The notes: generated by a model not told the origin, from the sequence alone. Counted from the stretch's first letter, positions 47,519 through 56,928 are shown. The stretch: DNA of 64,000 nt from Cytobacillus stercorigallinarum (GCF_014836495.1 NZ_JACSQT010000001.1:124001-188000), one strand, 5' to 3'. Translations and numbers: made by a program.

Positions 47519-47671
47519 TTGAAAAAAGAAGAAAGAAATGAATGGAACCAATTGTATGATGAAAATGAAGCAGAACAATCCATTAGCGATTCAATAATGG
47601 AAGCATATAACGGTGGGGCAGTTAGTCGCCAACAATTGACGAACGAAAACAATGAAGATGATTTAAGTTGA
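47519..47671 (+). CDS. Small acidic protein of 50 residues
   Basis: TTG 47519 lies nine bases after AAAGGAG and opens a 50-codon frame: KKEERNEWNQLYDENEAEQS, then ISDSIMEAYNGGAVSRQQLT, ending in an acidic NEDDLS tail. Composition is hydrophilic with a central amphipathic helix and no membrane segment. Good ribosome site, sensible composition and a following hairpin support a real gene that length cut-offs would miss. Family not recognised; anti-adaptor or sporulation-linked small proteins are possible. Confidence 0.6.
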   Translation: MKKEERNEWNQLYDENEAEQSISDSIMEAYNGGAVSRQQLTNENNEDDLS

Positions 47672-47677
47672 ATAAAC

Positions 47678-47712
47678 AAAGGCGTTTTGTCATATGACAA
47701 GCGCCTTTTATA
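47678..47712 (+). terminator. Hairpin after the 50-residue gene, probable terminator
   Basis: AAAGGCG (47678-47684) pairs with CGCCTTT (47702-47708), enclosing a perfect inner palindrome TTGTCATATGACAA. A short T-rich tail (TATA) follows. Confidence 0.65.
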
Positions 47713-47879
47713 TGAGCTTGTAAACAAAAAATTCAATAAGCGTATATTTATTGTTAAAATAATTTTTGTGATGGATCTATTGTTGATAAGGCACGAATGC
47801 ATATAGGTCATGTCCATTAATCGTAATTTATATTAGAATAGTATGATAGGGGAAAGATTTAGTAGAGGGAGAGAAGAAG

Positions 47880-48149
47880 ATGGAGCAAAAAAAGCTTGAT
47901 CCAAGATATAAAGTTGCCAATCGTGAAGCGCTTATCGGTGTCGGTATTGCGCTGGTCAACTTTTTCATATGGTATTCTTTTGCCTACGGTTTAGGTAGTA
48001 AGCCAGTTGAAGAGTATCAATTTATCTTAGGATTACCTTCGTGGTTTTTCTATAGCTGCGTGTTAGGTTTTCTAATGATTACTGTCATTGTTTGGTTGGT
48101 TGTGAAGTTCTTATTCTCTGATGTACCTTTTGAGGAGGAAGAACAATGA
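47880..48149 (+). CDS. yhdT: YhdT-family (DUF997) small membrane protein
   Basis: 89 aa with two membrane segments (about residues 18-38 and 56-80), start DPRYKVANREALIGVGIALV and PSWFFYSCVLGF as in DUF997. It overlaps panF by four bases (ATGA). YhdT next to PanF is a recurrent pair in bacteria, and the small protein is presumed to be an accessory of the transporter, though its role is not established. The ATG follows GAGGGAGAGAAG. Confidence 0.88.
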   Translation: MEQKKLDPRYKVANREALIGVGIALVNFFIWYSFAYGLGSKPVEEYQFILGLPSWFFYSCVLGFLMITVIVWLVVKFLFSDVPFEEEEQ

Positions 48150-49618
48150 ATTGGGGAGTGGCTATACCGTTAATTATTTTTTTATGTTCGCTATTCTTTT
48201 TTGGTATTTATGCGACAAAATATTTAAAACATGGGCCCGATTTTTTACAAGAATATTTTCTAGGTGGAAGAAATCTTGGTGGTTTATTATTGGCGATGAC
48301 GATGGTCGCTACATATGGGAGTGCGTCAAGCTTCATCGGTGGACCTGGAATTGCTTATAACATGGGTCTTGGCTGGGTGTTATTGTCCATGTCACAAGTG
48401 GTAACAGGCTACTTTACACTTGCAATCTTAGGTAAAAAATTTGCGATTATCTCTAGGAAAACAAAAGCGGTTACTTTAAATGATTTCTTAAGAGAACGCT
48501 ATCAAAGTAAATGGGTAGTCATCTTATCGTCAATTTGTATAGTTGTTTTCCTATTTGCTTCTATGTCGGCGCAGTGGATTGGTGGTGGCCGATTATTAGA
48601 ATCATTTATGGGATTGTCGTATCAATCAGCACTTTTAATTTTTACATTATCTGTTCTCATTTTTGTTGTCATTGGTGGATTTCGTGCAGTTGCCATCACT
48701 GATACAGTTCTCGGTATGATCATGTTAATTGGTACCATTATTATTTTAGTAGGCACCATCATTGCTGGTGGTGGGGTACCGAATATTATGGAGAAATTAA
48801 CAGCTGAAAATCCTAACCTGATTACACCTTTTGGTGCGGACGGTTCACTCACGCCTTTATATGTATCCAGTTTTTGGATCTTGGTTGGTGTTGGTGTTGT
48901 TGGTTTACCGCAAATTGCTGTCAGAGCAATGTCTTACAAAAACTCAAAGGCGATGCATACAGCGATGATTATTGGAACACTTGTTACAGGAGCTATTATG
49001 CTAGGTATGCACCTAACAGGTGTTTTTGCACGAGCAGTGCTTCCTGGAATTGAAGTAGGTGATACGGTGATGCCGCAATTGACCCTAACCATTTTACCAT
49101 CATGGTTAGCTGGGATTGTGTTAGCGGCTCCGATTGCAGCGGTTATCTCAACAGTCAATGCATTGTTACTTCTTGTTAGTTCATCGTTGGTGAAAGATAT
49201 TTACATAAATTATATTAACAACAATGCAACAGATCAGTTTATTAAAAGGTTGACGCTTTCCGTGACAGCCATTATTGGGATTCTTGTGTATATTGTCAGT
49301 ATAGAGCCCCCTGATCTTCTTATCTGGCTTAATTTATTTGCTTTTGGAGGCTTAGAAGCAGCCTTTATTTGGCCAATTATTATGGGCCTTTATTGGAAAA
49401 AAGGAAATGCCTATGGGGCACTAGCTTCTATGATTGCAGGGGTAGGCAGTTATATTATCATTGATCGTTTATTTCCGGATTTATTAGGGATGCACCCGGT
49501 TGTTGTTCCCGTGTTCCTATCTTTCATTATTTATGTGGTTGTTAGTTTGTTCACCCAATATAAAAACCCAACGCAACAACAGCAGATCATCGAAAAATTT
49601 TGGTATGTTTCAAAGTAG
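48146..49618 (+). CDS. panF: Sodium/pantothenate symporter
   Basis: Sodium-solute symporter (SSS) family, 490 aa with 13 or so membrane segments; imports pantothenate for CoA synthesis. The SSS signature is visible in DFLQEYFLGGRNLGGLLLAM and YGSASSFIGGPGIAYNMGLG, with the conserved sodium-site region SWLAGIVLAAPIAAVISTVN. The yhdT neighbour supports the panF assignment over proline or other SSS substrates. The ATGA overlap with yhdT indicates coupling. A perfect terminator follows. Confidence 0.92.
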   Translation: MNWGVAIPLIIFLCSLFFFGIYATKYLKHGPDFLQEYFLGGRNLGGLLLAMTMVATYGSASSFIGGPGIAYNMGLGWVLLSMSQVVTGYFTLAILGKKFAIISRKTKAVTLNDFLRERYQSKWVVILSSICIVVFLFASMSAQWIGGGRLLESFMGLSYQSALLIFTLSVLIFVVIGGFRAVAITDTVLGMIMLIGTIIILVGTIIAGGGVPNIMEKLTAENPNLITPFGADGSLTPLYVSSFWILVGVGVVGLPQIAVRAMSYKNSKAMHTAMIIGTLVTGAIMLGMHLTGVFARAVLPGIEVGDTVMPQLTLTILPSWLAGIVLAAPIAAVISTVNALLLLVSSSLVKDIYINYINNNATDQFIKRLTLSVTAIIGILVYIVSIEPPDLLIWLNLFAFGGLEAAFIWPIIMGLYWKKGNAYGALASMIAGVGSYIIIDRLFPDLLGMHPVVVPVFLSFIIYVVVSLFTQYKNPTQQQQIIEKFWYVSK

Positions 49619-49650
49619 TAATAATCGAAATCAAATGCAAAGTCAAACGA

Positions 49651-49696
49651 AACCTGAACAAACACAGTTTATCGTGTTTGTTCAGGTTATTTTTTT
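49651..49696 (+). terminator. Terminator of yhdT-panF
   Basis: 15-bp perfect stem AACCTGAACAAACAC / GTGTTTGTTCAGGTT with an eight-base loop, then ATTTTTTT. Confidence 0.94.
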
Positions 49697-49884
49697 CTTT
49701 AATGCGTATTCTTTGAGCAAGTTAATTTATCAAGTAACAATGACATGATGATAAAAGTGATGGTTTCATTCCGATGTTTTTATTCTGAATGAAAATCATA
49801 GCAAGGAAATTGTTGTATTAAAATAATTATTTTCAGAATTATCTTGTTATTACGTTGAAGTGATGAAGTATGATAGTATTTATA

Positions 49885-49898
49885 TGAATGCGTTTACA
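49885..49898 (+). promoter_or_regulatory. Probable cre site upstream of the DASS transporter
   Basis: TGAATGCGTTTACA differs from the cre consensus at one position. It is 76 bases before the TTG start, in a 275-base gap (49698-49973) with no gene. Dicarboxylate uptake is a common target of catabolite repression. Confidence 0.6.
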
Positions 49899-49973
49899 TA
49901 TCTATATTTTCTAAATATAAATATGGTATAGTATTTTAGAATATTTATTTTATTAGAATGAAGGTGAGATGAG

Positions 49974-51470
49974 TTGGCTAATGAGGTGAAAAAACAAGGG
50001 TACACAAAAGGGAAATTAATTGGGTTATTTCTCGGTCCAATACTTGCATTAATTGTCTTCTTTTTATTACCAAGTGATATGATTGGTTATGAGGGAAGGG
50101 TAGTTATTGCTAGTATTATGATGATTGGTACGTATTGGGTGACAGAGGCAGTACCGATGGCTGTTGCGTCTTTATTACCGTTGGTTCTTATTCCGTTATT
50201 TGGCGGTGCCCCGATTGATGTGGTTTCAAGATCTTACGGAGAATCCGTTATTTTTATGTATATGGGTGGATTTATTCTGGCGATTGCCATTGAAAAATGG
50301 AATTTACACAGAAGGATTGCACTCAATATTATTGACATGATTGGAACGTCAAGCCATAAAATTATTCTCGGTATTATGCTTGCCACAGGATTGTTAACAA
50401 TGTTTATATCGAATGCTGCGACTGCATTAATGATGTTACCAGTTGCATTAGCTTTAATTTCGGAAATGCGTGATAAGAAAATTTTAGAAGGACAAAATAT
50501 TGACTTTTTTGCTAAGTCGATCTTACTTGCTGTTGCCTATACAGCAACAATTGGCGGTTTGGCTACACTGGTTGCGGCTGTTCCAAATGCTGCGCTCGCG
50601 GGTATTGCTAAGATTCAATTTGATGTAGAGGTCACCTTTTTGCAATGGTTAATCTTTGCAGGTCCAGTTGCGCTGATCATGTTTGTTTTCTTATATTTCT
50701 ATTTAACGAAAATGAAATTTAAAGTAAATGCTGAGAACCAAACAGAAGTCTCTTTTATTAAGGAAGAGAAAAGAAATCTTGGGAAGGTAAAAACCGAAGA
50801 GTGGGTTGTTATTACTGTCTTCTTATTAACAGTTTCTTTATGGGTAGGCAAACCGGCTATTTCTTGGGTTGCAGATCAAGTAAGTTTCCTATCATTCTTA
50901 GGAAGGTTGGGTTCATTACCTGACGCAAGTATTTCTATGATGGGTGCTATTCTCTTATTCTTCTTACCGAGTACAAAAGGTGAGAGAATCTTAGAGTGGG
51001 GAGATTTAGCGAAACTACCATGGGGTGTATTAATCTTGTTCGGTGGTGGTTTAGCGTTAGCATCAAGTCTTGAGCATTCGGGTGTGAATGACTTTATTGC
51101 TGTGGCATTACAAGGATTAGAAGCGTATACGCCGTTTATTATTATTCTTTTACTTGTTGTCATTGTACTAGGTATGACAGAAATATTATCAAATACTGCT
51201 GTTGCTAACCTCGTTTTACCTATTTCGGCAGGTTTAGGTGTGGCTATTGGAATTGATCCTTTAATTATGATGGCTGCTGTTGCCTTAGCGGCGGGATCTT
51301 GTTATATGCTTCCTGTTGCAACTCCACCGAATACCGCTGTTTTTAGTGCGGGTGAACTGGAAGTAGCTGATATGGCTAAAGCGGGTATATGGCTAAATGC
51401 AGTTAGTGTGGTCGTGATTACATTAGCAGTATATTACTGGATGCCAATCGTCTTTGGTATTACGATATAA
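49974..51470 (+). CDS. Sodium-dependent di/tricarboxylate transporter (DASS/SLC13 family)
   Basis: Membrane carrier, 498 aa, about 11-12 segments. Both DASS sodium/substrate hairpin motifs are present: ISNAATALMMLPVALAL in the first half and ILSNTAVANLVLPISAG in the second, with LPVATPPNTAVFSAG near the end. The TTG start at 49974 follows AAGGTGAG. It resembles Staphylococcus SdcS, which takes up succinate, fumarate and malate. A near-consensus cre lies upstream. It is convergent with the peptidase gene and shares its terminator. Confidence 0.9.
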   Translation: MANEVKKQGYTKGKLIGLFLGPILALIVFFLLPSDMIGYEGRVVIASIMMIGTYWVTEAVPMAVASLLPLVLIPLFGGAPIDVVSRSYGESVIFMYMGGFILAIAIEKWNLHRRIALNIIDMIGTSSHKIILGIMLATGLLTMFISNAATALMMLPVALALISEMRDKKILEGQNIDFFAKSILLAVAYTATIGGLATLVAAVPNAALAGIAKIQFDVEVTFLQWLIFAGPVALIMFVFLYFYLTKMKFKVNAENQTEVSFIKEEKRNLGKVKTEEWVVITVFLLTVSLWVGKPAISWVADQVSFLSFLGRLGSLPDASISMMGAILLFFLPSTKGERILEWGDLAKLPWGVLILFGGGLALASSLEHSGVNDFIAVALQGLEAYTPFIIILLLVVIVLGMTEILSNTAVANLVLPISAGLGVAIGIDPLIMMAAVALAAGSCYMLPVATPPNTAVFSAGELEVADMAKAGIWLNAVSVVVITLAVYYWMPIVFGITI

Positions 51471-51474
51471 AAAG

Positions 51475-51507
51475 AGACCCCGTTATATTTTGACGGGGTC
51501 TTCTCTG
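51475..51507. terminator. Bidirectional terminator between the DASS transporter and peptidase genes
   Basis: AGACCCCGT pairs perfectly with ACGGGGTCT around a T-rich loop, with AAAA on the left and TCTCTG on the right. Confidence 0.83.
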
Positions 51508-51509
51508 TG

Positions 51510-52607
51510 TTATTTGATGACTTGTAGCTCTTTTGGAAATTTTGTTAATGGTATAGCTCCGTCTTTTGTTAAAACGAGATCGTCTTCGATACGGACACCA
51601 GCAACTCCTGGAACGTAAATACCTGGTTCGATTGTATACACCATGCCTTCTTGTAGGAGCAAGTCATTTGTTTCTGTTAATGAAGGATATTCATGGACGG
51701 AAATACCAAGTCCGTGACCAAGGCGATGTGGGAAGTAGTCGCCATATCCTGCATCTGTAATGATTTTCCTTGCCGCTAAGTCAACCTCTGATGCTTTTAC
51801 ACCCGGTTTGCAGGCTGATATTGCGGCTAATTGTGCCTTGAGCACAGTGTCATATATTTCTTTTTGTTTCTCATTTATTTCACCAAAAGCAACCGTTCTA
51901 GTAATGTCAGAACAATAGCCCTTCCAAACAACACCAAGGTCAAATAGAACAAGATCGCCTTTTTGAATTTTCGTCATACCAGGTGTACCATGCGGTGATG
52001 CCCCGTTTTTACCAGTTAAGACCATTGTCGAAAAGGACATTTCATTAACGCCTTTTTTCTTTAATTCATATTCGATTGTCGCCAATACTTCAAGCTCTGT
52101 TTTCCCCTCAGCAATGGCAGCACAGCCTGTTTCAATAGCGAAATCTGCAAGTGCAGTAGCTTCTTTAATAATCGCAAGCTCTTCTTCACTCTTTACCATG
52201 CGTAATGTACGAAGCTTTTCTTCAGCGGATACCATATTTGCATGAGGGTAAAGTTCTTTCACAGCTTCATAACGTTCAACATTCATATGTTCTTTTTCAA
52301 TCGCTATTTTATTAACTGTAGAAATACGTGAAACAATGGCATCATTAATCATTGTCCACGGATTCTCGATATCTGTATATCCGATAATATCGCCATTCCA
52401 ACCTGCGTTTTTTGCATCCTCTATTTCCATTTTTGGACAGACAAGGAAAGGGTCAGCATCTTGAAAAACGGCTAATCCTAGTAAACGCTCATTAGGATCA
52501 CTGTGAAAAGAGCTCAAGTAAAATACATTTTCTGTTGATGTAATAAAAGATACATCAATATTGTTTTCTTCCATCCATGATGATAATATATCCATTCTTT
52601 GCTTCAT
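51510..52607 (-). CDS. Xaa-Pro dipeptidase/aminopeptidase (M24B)
   Basis: Two-metal cytosolic peptidase cleaving bonds before proline. It has 365 aa with a creatinase-like N-terminal domain (1-130) and a pita-bread domain. All five metal ligands are visible: Asp in VLFDLGVVWKG and CSDITRTVAFG, His in GHGLGISVHEYP, Glu in YTIEPGIYVPG and GVRIEDDLVL. ATG 52607 follows CCAGGAGGG. It lies upstream of and divergent from ytkL; the same pair is seen in other Bacillus genomes. Confidence 0.93.
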   Translation of the reverse strand: MKQRMDILSSWMEENNIDVSFITSTENVFYLSSFHSDPNERLLGLAVFQDADPFLVCPKMEIEDAKNAGWNGDIIGYTDIENPWTMINDAIVSRISTVNKIAIEKEHMNVERYEAVKELYPHANMVSAEEKLRTLRMVKSEEELAIIKEATALADFAIETGCAAIAEGKTELEVLATIEYELKKKGVNEMSFSTMVLTGKNGASPHGTPGMTKIQKGDLVLFDLGVVWKGYCSDITRTVAFGEINEKQKEIYDTVLKAQLAAISACKPGVKASEVDLAARKIITDAGYGDYFPHRLGHGLGISVHEYPSLTETNDLLLQEGMVYTIEPGIYVPGVAGVRIEDDLVLTKDGAIPLTKFPKELQVIK

Positions 52608-52777
52608 GGTAGTCCCTCCTGGTCTTTATGTAGTAAGCTATAAGCAAGCGTATCAACTATATATGAAAAAGTAAACTTTTTGAACTGTTTAAATTGAAAG
52701 AAATAAGGGAAGAAACAGGATAACTTCATATTTATGTTGAAAAAATTACATAGGAAAAATAGAAAGGAGAATTATTT

Positions 52778-53458
52778 GTGAAAGTATCATTTCATGGTCA
52801 TTCAATTGTAAAAGTACAAACAGAGGATAAAACCATTTTATTTGATCCATTTATTACAGGTAATGAATTAACAGACCTTAAAGTTGAAGAAGAACAACCG
52901 GATGTTATTATCGTGACACACGGACACGGTGATCATTTAGGAGACACCATTGAGCTTGCTAAGAAAAATCAATCGCTAGTGATATGTAATGCAGAACTCT
53001 CATACTATTTAGGCTTCCATGGTATTGAAGCACATGGCATGAGTATTGGTGGTGCTTATGATTTTGATTTTGGTAAAGTGAAATTAACACCAGCTTTACA
53101 TGGGACAGGGCTCGTAACTGAGGATAACCAAATTGTCTATTTAGGCATGCCGGCAGGTGTCCTGCTAACGATTGATGGTAAGACAATTTATCATGCAGGA
53201 GACACAGGTTTATTTTCAGATATGAAATTAATTGGAGAGAGACATCCGATTGATTTAGCATTTATCCCGATTGGTGATAATTTTACAATGGGACCAGAGG
53301 ACGCTGCTTATGCAGTAGAGTTACTACAACCGAAACAAGTCGTTCCAGTTCATTACAATACATTCCCGCCAATTAAACAAGATCCACACGCTTTTGCTAA
53401 ATTAGTAAAAGGATTTGATGTAAAAGTAATGGATGCTGGAGAAGTTGTTGAGTTATAG
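52778..53458 (+). CDS. ytkL: Metallo-beta-lactamase-fold hydrolase YtkL (UPF0173)
   Basis: 226 aa, UPF0173 family. The zinc-binding signature is [10 protein letters not shown], with further ligands in [20 protein letters not shown] and [11 protein letters not shown]. The start is GTG 52778, after AAAGGAGAA. The protein lacks the long inserts of RNA-processing or glyoxalase members. Its substrate is unknown. It is followed by a hairpin terminator. Position near ytoI and argGH agrees with B. subtilis. Confidence 0.92.
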   Translation: MKVSFHGHSIVKVQTEDKTILFDPFITGNELTDLKVEEEQPDVIIVTHGHGDHLGDTIELAKKNQSLVICNAELSYYLGFHGIEAHGMSIGGAYDFDFGKVKLTPALHGTGLVTEDNQIVYLGMPAGVLLTIDGKTIYHAGDTGLFSDMKLIGERHPIDLAFIPIGDNFTMGPEDAAYAVELLQPKQVVPVHYNTFPPIKQDPHAFAKLVKGFDVKVMDAGEVVEL

Positions 53459-53488
53459 AAAGTATTTATGATAGAAACTGAGTTCATG

Positions 53489-53517
53489 CCACAGATGACT
53501 GTCTGTGGTATTTTTAA
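53489..53517 (+). terminator. Terminator of ytkL
   Basis: CCACAGA pairs with TCTGTGG around a six-base loop, followed by TATTTTTAATTT. The rest of the 287-base gap up to 53745 shows no gene. Confidence 0.75.
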
Positions 53518-53745
53518 TTTCAATTTGGGACCCATCGAGGTACTTTTTTTCATAGAGAATGTGCGTAAACGAAAACAAGTGAGTAAATTTCAATTTTCTT
53601 TTATATCGTGGGCTTAGTGTTGAAAAGATAACGGGGACCTGATCCACACTATTTTACATAATAGATACACTAGTAATGAAGTCTATTACTGGTCATTTCC
53701 GCCTGCTTCTCTGCATAAATATAGATTATGAGAGGAGAGGATGAG

Positions 53746-53991
53746 ATGAGGAGATATCGTTATATTATTTGTTTATTGCTGGCAGGTGCTATGCTCTATT
53801 ACGCAGTTCCTCGTTTAGATGTTTATAGCGGTGGTCTTGAGGGAGTTTTTACAATTTCCTGGTTAGCATTTGCATTGATTGTTATTGCTGGAAATTTGAC
53901 AGCCTTATTATATGAGCCGAAATCGAAGGCAAATGTAAGAACAAGGCGAAAAGTAGTTACATCTAATCGTAAACGAATGAGGTCTTATTAA
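53746..53991 (+). CDS. Small two-segment membrane protein
   Basis: 81 aa from ATG 53746, behind GAGAGGAGAGGATG; the ATG at 53728 overlaps that ribosome site. Two membrane helices (about residues 6-22 and 36-58) are followed by a strongly basic cytoplasmic tail (SKANVRTRRKVVTSNRKRMR). No family is recognised with certainty. It is encoded 79 bases upstream of ytoI and may share its transcript. The charge pattern suggests an in-in orientation. Confidence 0.7.
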   Translation: MRRYRYIICLLLAGAMLYYAVPRLDVYSGGLEGVFTISWLAFALIVIAGNLTALLYEPKSKANVRTRRKVVTSNRKRMRSY

Positions 53992-54070
53992 TAATATTGC
54001 TCGTTCGTTGAACATCACAACTTTTCATTCTATAATAAGCATATGAAGGATGAAAATAGAGGGTGATGTC

Positions 54071-55387
54071 TTGGCTACAAAGCATGAACAGATTTTACAT
54101 TATATTGATGAATTACCAGTCGGAGAAAAAATTTCCGTTAGACAAATTGCAAAGGCACTCTCGGTGAGCGAGGGTACAGCTTACCGTGCCATTAAAGATG
54201 CTGAAAATAAAGGGTATGTGAGTACGATTGAAAGAGTCGGTACCATTAGAATAGAAAGAAAGAAGAAAGAAAACTTTGAAAAGCTTACTTACGCAGAAGT
54301 TGTCAATATCGTTGATGGACAAGTGCTAGGAGGACGAGCAGGACTCCATAAAACATTGAACAAATTCGTAATCGGTGCGATGAAGCTAGAAGCAATGATG
54401 AGATACACGGGTGCCGGGAACTTACTAATCGTCGGAAACCGTACGAATGCCCATGAACTAGCGTTAAAAGCTGGAGCTGCCGTTCTTATTACGGGTGGGT
54501 TTGATACGGAAGAAGAAGTGAAGCGGATTGCCGATGAATTAGAGTTACCAGTGATTTCAACAAGCTACGATACTTTTACAGTAGCAACGATGATTAACCG
54601 AGCAATATATGATCAGTTAATTAAGAAAGAGATTGTGTTAGTAGAAGACGTGCTTACGCCTATCAATCAAACGATTAGCTTGCAAACCACAGATACGATT
54701 GAAGATTATTTAAAGCATAATCGAGAGACGAGTCATAGTCGCTTCCCGGTGGTTGATCAGCATATGAAGGTTCAAGGAATGGTCACCTCCAAAGATATTA
54801 TGGGGCATAAAACAGATACCCCTATTGAAAAAGTCATGACGAAAAACCCGATGACAGTTGGTGGGAAAACAAGTGTGGCTTCTTCCTCACATATGATGGT
54901 TTGGGAAGGAATTGAACTCCTCCCGGTTGTGGACCAATCGCATAAGTTAGAGGGGATTATTAGTCGCCAGGATGTGTTAAAGGCGCTCCAGGTCATTCAA
55001 CGACAACCGCAAGTTGGTGAAACAATTGATGATACGGTGACAAACCAGCTCGTATTAGCGAATGGAAAAACAAAAAATGAAGCGATGTATCGCTGTGAAG
55101 TTACACCCCAAATGACGAACCATATTGGTTCCATCTCATATGGTGTTTTCACGACAATAGTGACAGAAGCCGCTAATCGCGTTTTACGCATGTACAAAAA
55201 AGGTGACCTAGTGGTTGAAAATATGACTATATACTTTCTAAAACCAGTACAAATCGAGAGTATGCTTGATATTTTTCCAAGAGTGCTTGATGTAGGGAGA
55301 AAGTTTGGAAAAGTAGATGTAGAAGTCTTCAATGGTGGGATATTGGTTGGAAAAGCGATGATGATGTGTCAATTAACAGAAAGATAA
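54071..55387 (+). CDS. ytoI: CBS-domain regulator YtoI (HTH, DRTGG, CBS pair, hotdog)
   Basis: 438 aa from TTG 54071, spaced six bases from AGAGGGTGA; an ATG at 54050 lies before that site. Domains in order: winged HTH (SVRQIAKALSVSEGTAYRAI), DRTGG domain (about 75-180, LIVGNRTNAHELALKAGAAV), two CBS motifs (about 190-310), and a C-terminal hotdog thioesterase-like domain (about 320-438, VENMTIYFLKPVQIESMLDI). This suggests a transcription factor sensing adenine nucleotides and possibly acyl-CoA. The order matches B. subtilis ytoI. Targets unknown. Confidence 0.92.
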   Translation: MATKHEQILHYIDELPVGEKISVRQIAKALSVSEGTAYRAIKDAENKGYVSTIERVGTIRIERKKKENFEKLTYAEVVNIVDGQVLGGRAGLHKTLNKFVIGAMKLEAMMRYTGAGNLLIVGNRTNAHELALKAGAAVLITGGFDTEEEVKRIADELELPVISTSYDTFTVATMINRAIYDQLIKKEIVLVEDVLTPINQTISLQTTDTIEDYLKHNRETSHSRFPVVDQHMKVQGMVTSKDIMGHKTDTPIEKVMTKNPMTVGGKTSVASSSHMMVWEGIELLPVVDQSHKLEGIISRQDVLKALQVIQRQPQVGETIDDTVTNQLVLANGKTKNEAMYRCEVTPQMTNHIGSISYGVFTTIVTEAANRVLRMYKKGDLVVENMTIYFLKPVQIESMLDIFPRVLDVGRKFGKVDVEVFNGGILVGKAMMMCQLTER

Positions 55388-55394
55388 GCACGAT

Positions 55395-55443
55395 CGGCTA
55401 GTTGATGATACATCTTTTACAAGATAGAACATCAACTAGACCG
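55395..55443 (+). repeat. Inverted repeat downstream of ytoI
   Basis: CTAGTTGATG (55398-55407) pairs with CATCAACTAG (55430-55439), extended by CGG/CCG after a one-base bulge. There is no T-run, so it is not a simple terminator. It could stabilise the ytoI mRNA 3' end. Confidence 0.55.
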
Positions 55444-55456
55444 AGTTTACTTACTA

Positions 55457-55505
55457 CCTTACAATCCTCAGCCTTCACAGGTAAAATTGTAAGGTTTTAG
55501 TTTTG
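55457..55505 (+). terminator. Terminator of ytoI
   Basis: CCTTACAAT (55457-55465) pairs with ATTGTAAGG (55486-55494) followed by TTTTAGTTTT. Confidence 0.75.
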
Positions 55506-55554
55506 GTTAGATTTAATCCATTCTGATTCTTCAATCGCACGAGGAAGAAAATAC

Positions 55555-55806
55555 TTATAAGCTTTCATACCAGCCCAAATACTGTCCGCCTATAATGATA
55601 AAAATAGCGGAGATGACGTATGTTATCGTGCCACTGTAAAGAAATAGCTGATTGATACCGAAAAAGAAAATAAAGGCACCTAGCGCCATACGTGATTTAG
55701 CAGAAATCCACTCTTTTTCTGCAGGACGTTTAGAGCGTACGTATTTCACTTTATAGAATACGTACAAAGCAAAAGATAGCGCAATAAAAACTGCAAGTAC
55801 AAGCAT
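55555..55806 (-). CDS. ytpI: Small membrane protein YtpI
   Basis: 83 aa, three hydrophobic segments (about residues 1-17, 38-54, 58-76), with a basic stretch KVKYVRSKRPAEKEW between the first two. ATG 55806 lies behind GGAGGTTTGTAC; an ATG at 55830 precedes that ribosome site. It lies between ytoI and nrnA, as in B. subtilis. No biochemical role is known. Confidence 0.85.
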   Translation of the reverse strand: MLVLAVFIALSFALYVFYKVKYVRSKRPAEKEWISAKSRMALGAFIFFFGINQLFLYSGTITYVISAIFIIIGGQYLGWYESL

Positions 55807-55938
55807 GTACAAACCTCCATAAATGAACATATGTCTTTATTTTAACTTCTGTAAGAGGAAATTGCTAGAAGAGAGAGAATAATTATTATAATTGCAAGAT
55901 GCTTTTCTTTCTTGTGCGTTATTTGAGAGGAGTATACA

Positions 55939-56883
55939 ATGAAGAATAAAATCCTGTCCGCGATCAAAATGTATGACAAAATCATTATCCATCGTCATAT
56001 TCGTCCAGATCCAGATGCCTACGGATCGCAAGGTGGGTTGGCAGAAATAATAAAAGCTTCTTTTCCACAGAAAGAAGTTTATACAGTGGGGCAAGAGGAC
56101 GAAACTCTTGTTTATTTGCGTAAAATGGACAAGATAAGTGATGAAGTCTATGAAGGAGCTTTAGTGATTGTTTGTGATACCGCCAATACAGAGCGCATTA
56201 GTGATCAACGTTACACAAAGGGTGATCTATTAATAAAGATTGATCATCACCCTAATATGGATCCGTATGGAGATATCCTTTGGGTGGATACAGAGGCAAG
56301 CTCTGTAAGTGAAATGATTTATGAGTTTTTTTTAAGTGGACAAAAGAATGGTTTAGTAATGACAGATGAGGCAGCAAGGCTGATTTTCGCTGGCATTGTC
56401 GGTGATACAGGGAGATTTATCTATCCGAGTACAACGAATAAAACCTTTGCTTATGCAGGTGAACTAATTAAATATCAATTCTCACGGACAGAGCTTTTCG
56501 ATAGAATGTATGAATTAGCACCAAATTTAATTCAGCTTCAAGGTTATATTCTACAACATTTTCAAATGCTTGATAGTGGAGCGGCAGTGGTGAAAATGGA
56601 CAGTCGTTTATTGCAAAAATATGAAGCTACACCTGCTGAGGCGTCGGTTCTAGTTGGTGAGCTCGGCCATGTAAAGGGAATGAAGGCATGGGTGTTTTTT
56701 ATTGAAGAAGAAGATCAAATTAGAGTGCGATTCAGGTCGAAAGGTCCGATCATTAATCAACTAGCACGATGCTATAAAGGCGGGGGACATCCATTTGCAG
56801 CAGGTGCATCTATATATAGTTGGGATGAAGCCGAAAATGTGATTTCCGCCTTAAATGACATTTGTGAATCGTGGACCATATAG
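55939..56883 (+). CDS. nrnA: Bifunctional oligoribonuclease / pAp phosphatase NrnA
   Basis: DHH-DHHA1 phosphoesterase that degrades very short RNAs and dephosphorylates 3'-phosphoadenosine 5'-phosphate. It has 314 aa. Metal motifs: HRHIRPDPDAYGSQGG near the start, VIVCDTANTERIS, the DHH motif KIDHHPNMDPYGD, and GDTGRFIYPS. The DHHA1 substrate loop is CYKGGGHPFAAGAS near the C-terminus. ATG 55939 follows GAGAGGAG. It lies between ytpI and ytrI, as in B. subtilis (ytqI). Confidence 0.96.
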   Translation: MKNKILSAIKMYDKIIIHRHIRPDPDAYGSQGGLAEIIKASFPQKEVYTVGQEDETLVYLRKMDKISDEVYEGALVIVCDTANTERISDQRYTKGDLLIKIDHHPNMDPYGDILWVDTEASSVSEMIYEFFLSGQKNGLVMTDEAARLIFAGIVGDTGRFIYPSTTNKTFAYAGELIKYQFSRTELFDRMYELAPNLIQLQGYILQHFQMLDSGAAVVKMDSRLLQKYEATPAEASVLVGELGHVKGMKAWVFFIEEEDQIRVRFRSKGPIINQLARCYKGGGHPFAAGASIYSWDEAENVISALNDICESWTI

Positions 56884-56892
56884 TAATTAAAA

Positions 56893-56928
56893 GAGGTTGG
56901 GCAATTAATTTAATAATAGCTCAACCTC
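56893..56928. terminator. Shared terminator of nrnA and ytrI
   Basis: GAGGTTGGGC pairs with GCTCAACCTC (one G-U) around an AT-rich loop between convergent genes. It contains the ytrI stop region. Confidence 0.75.
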
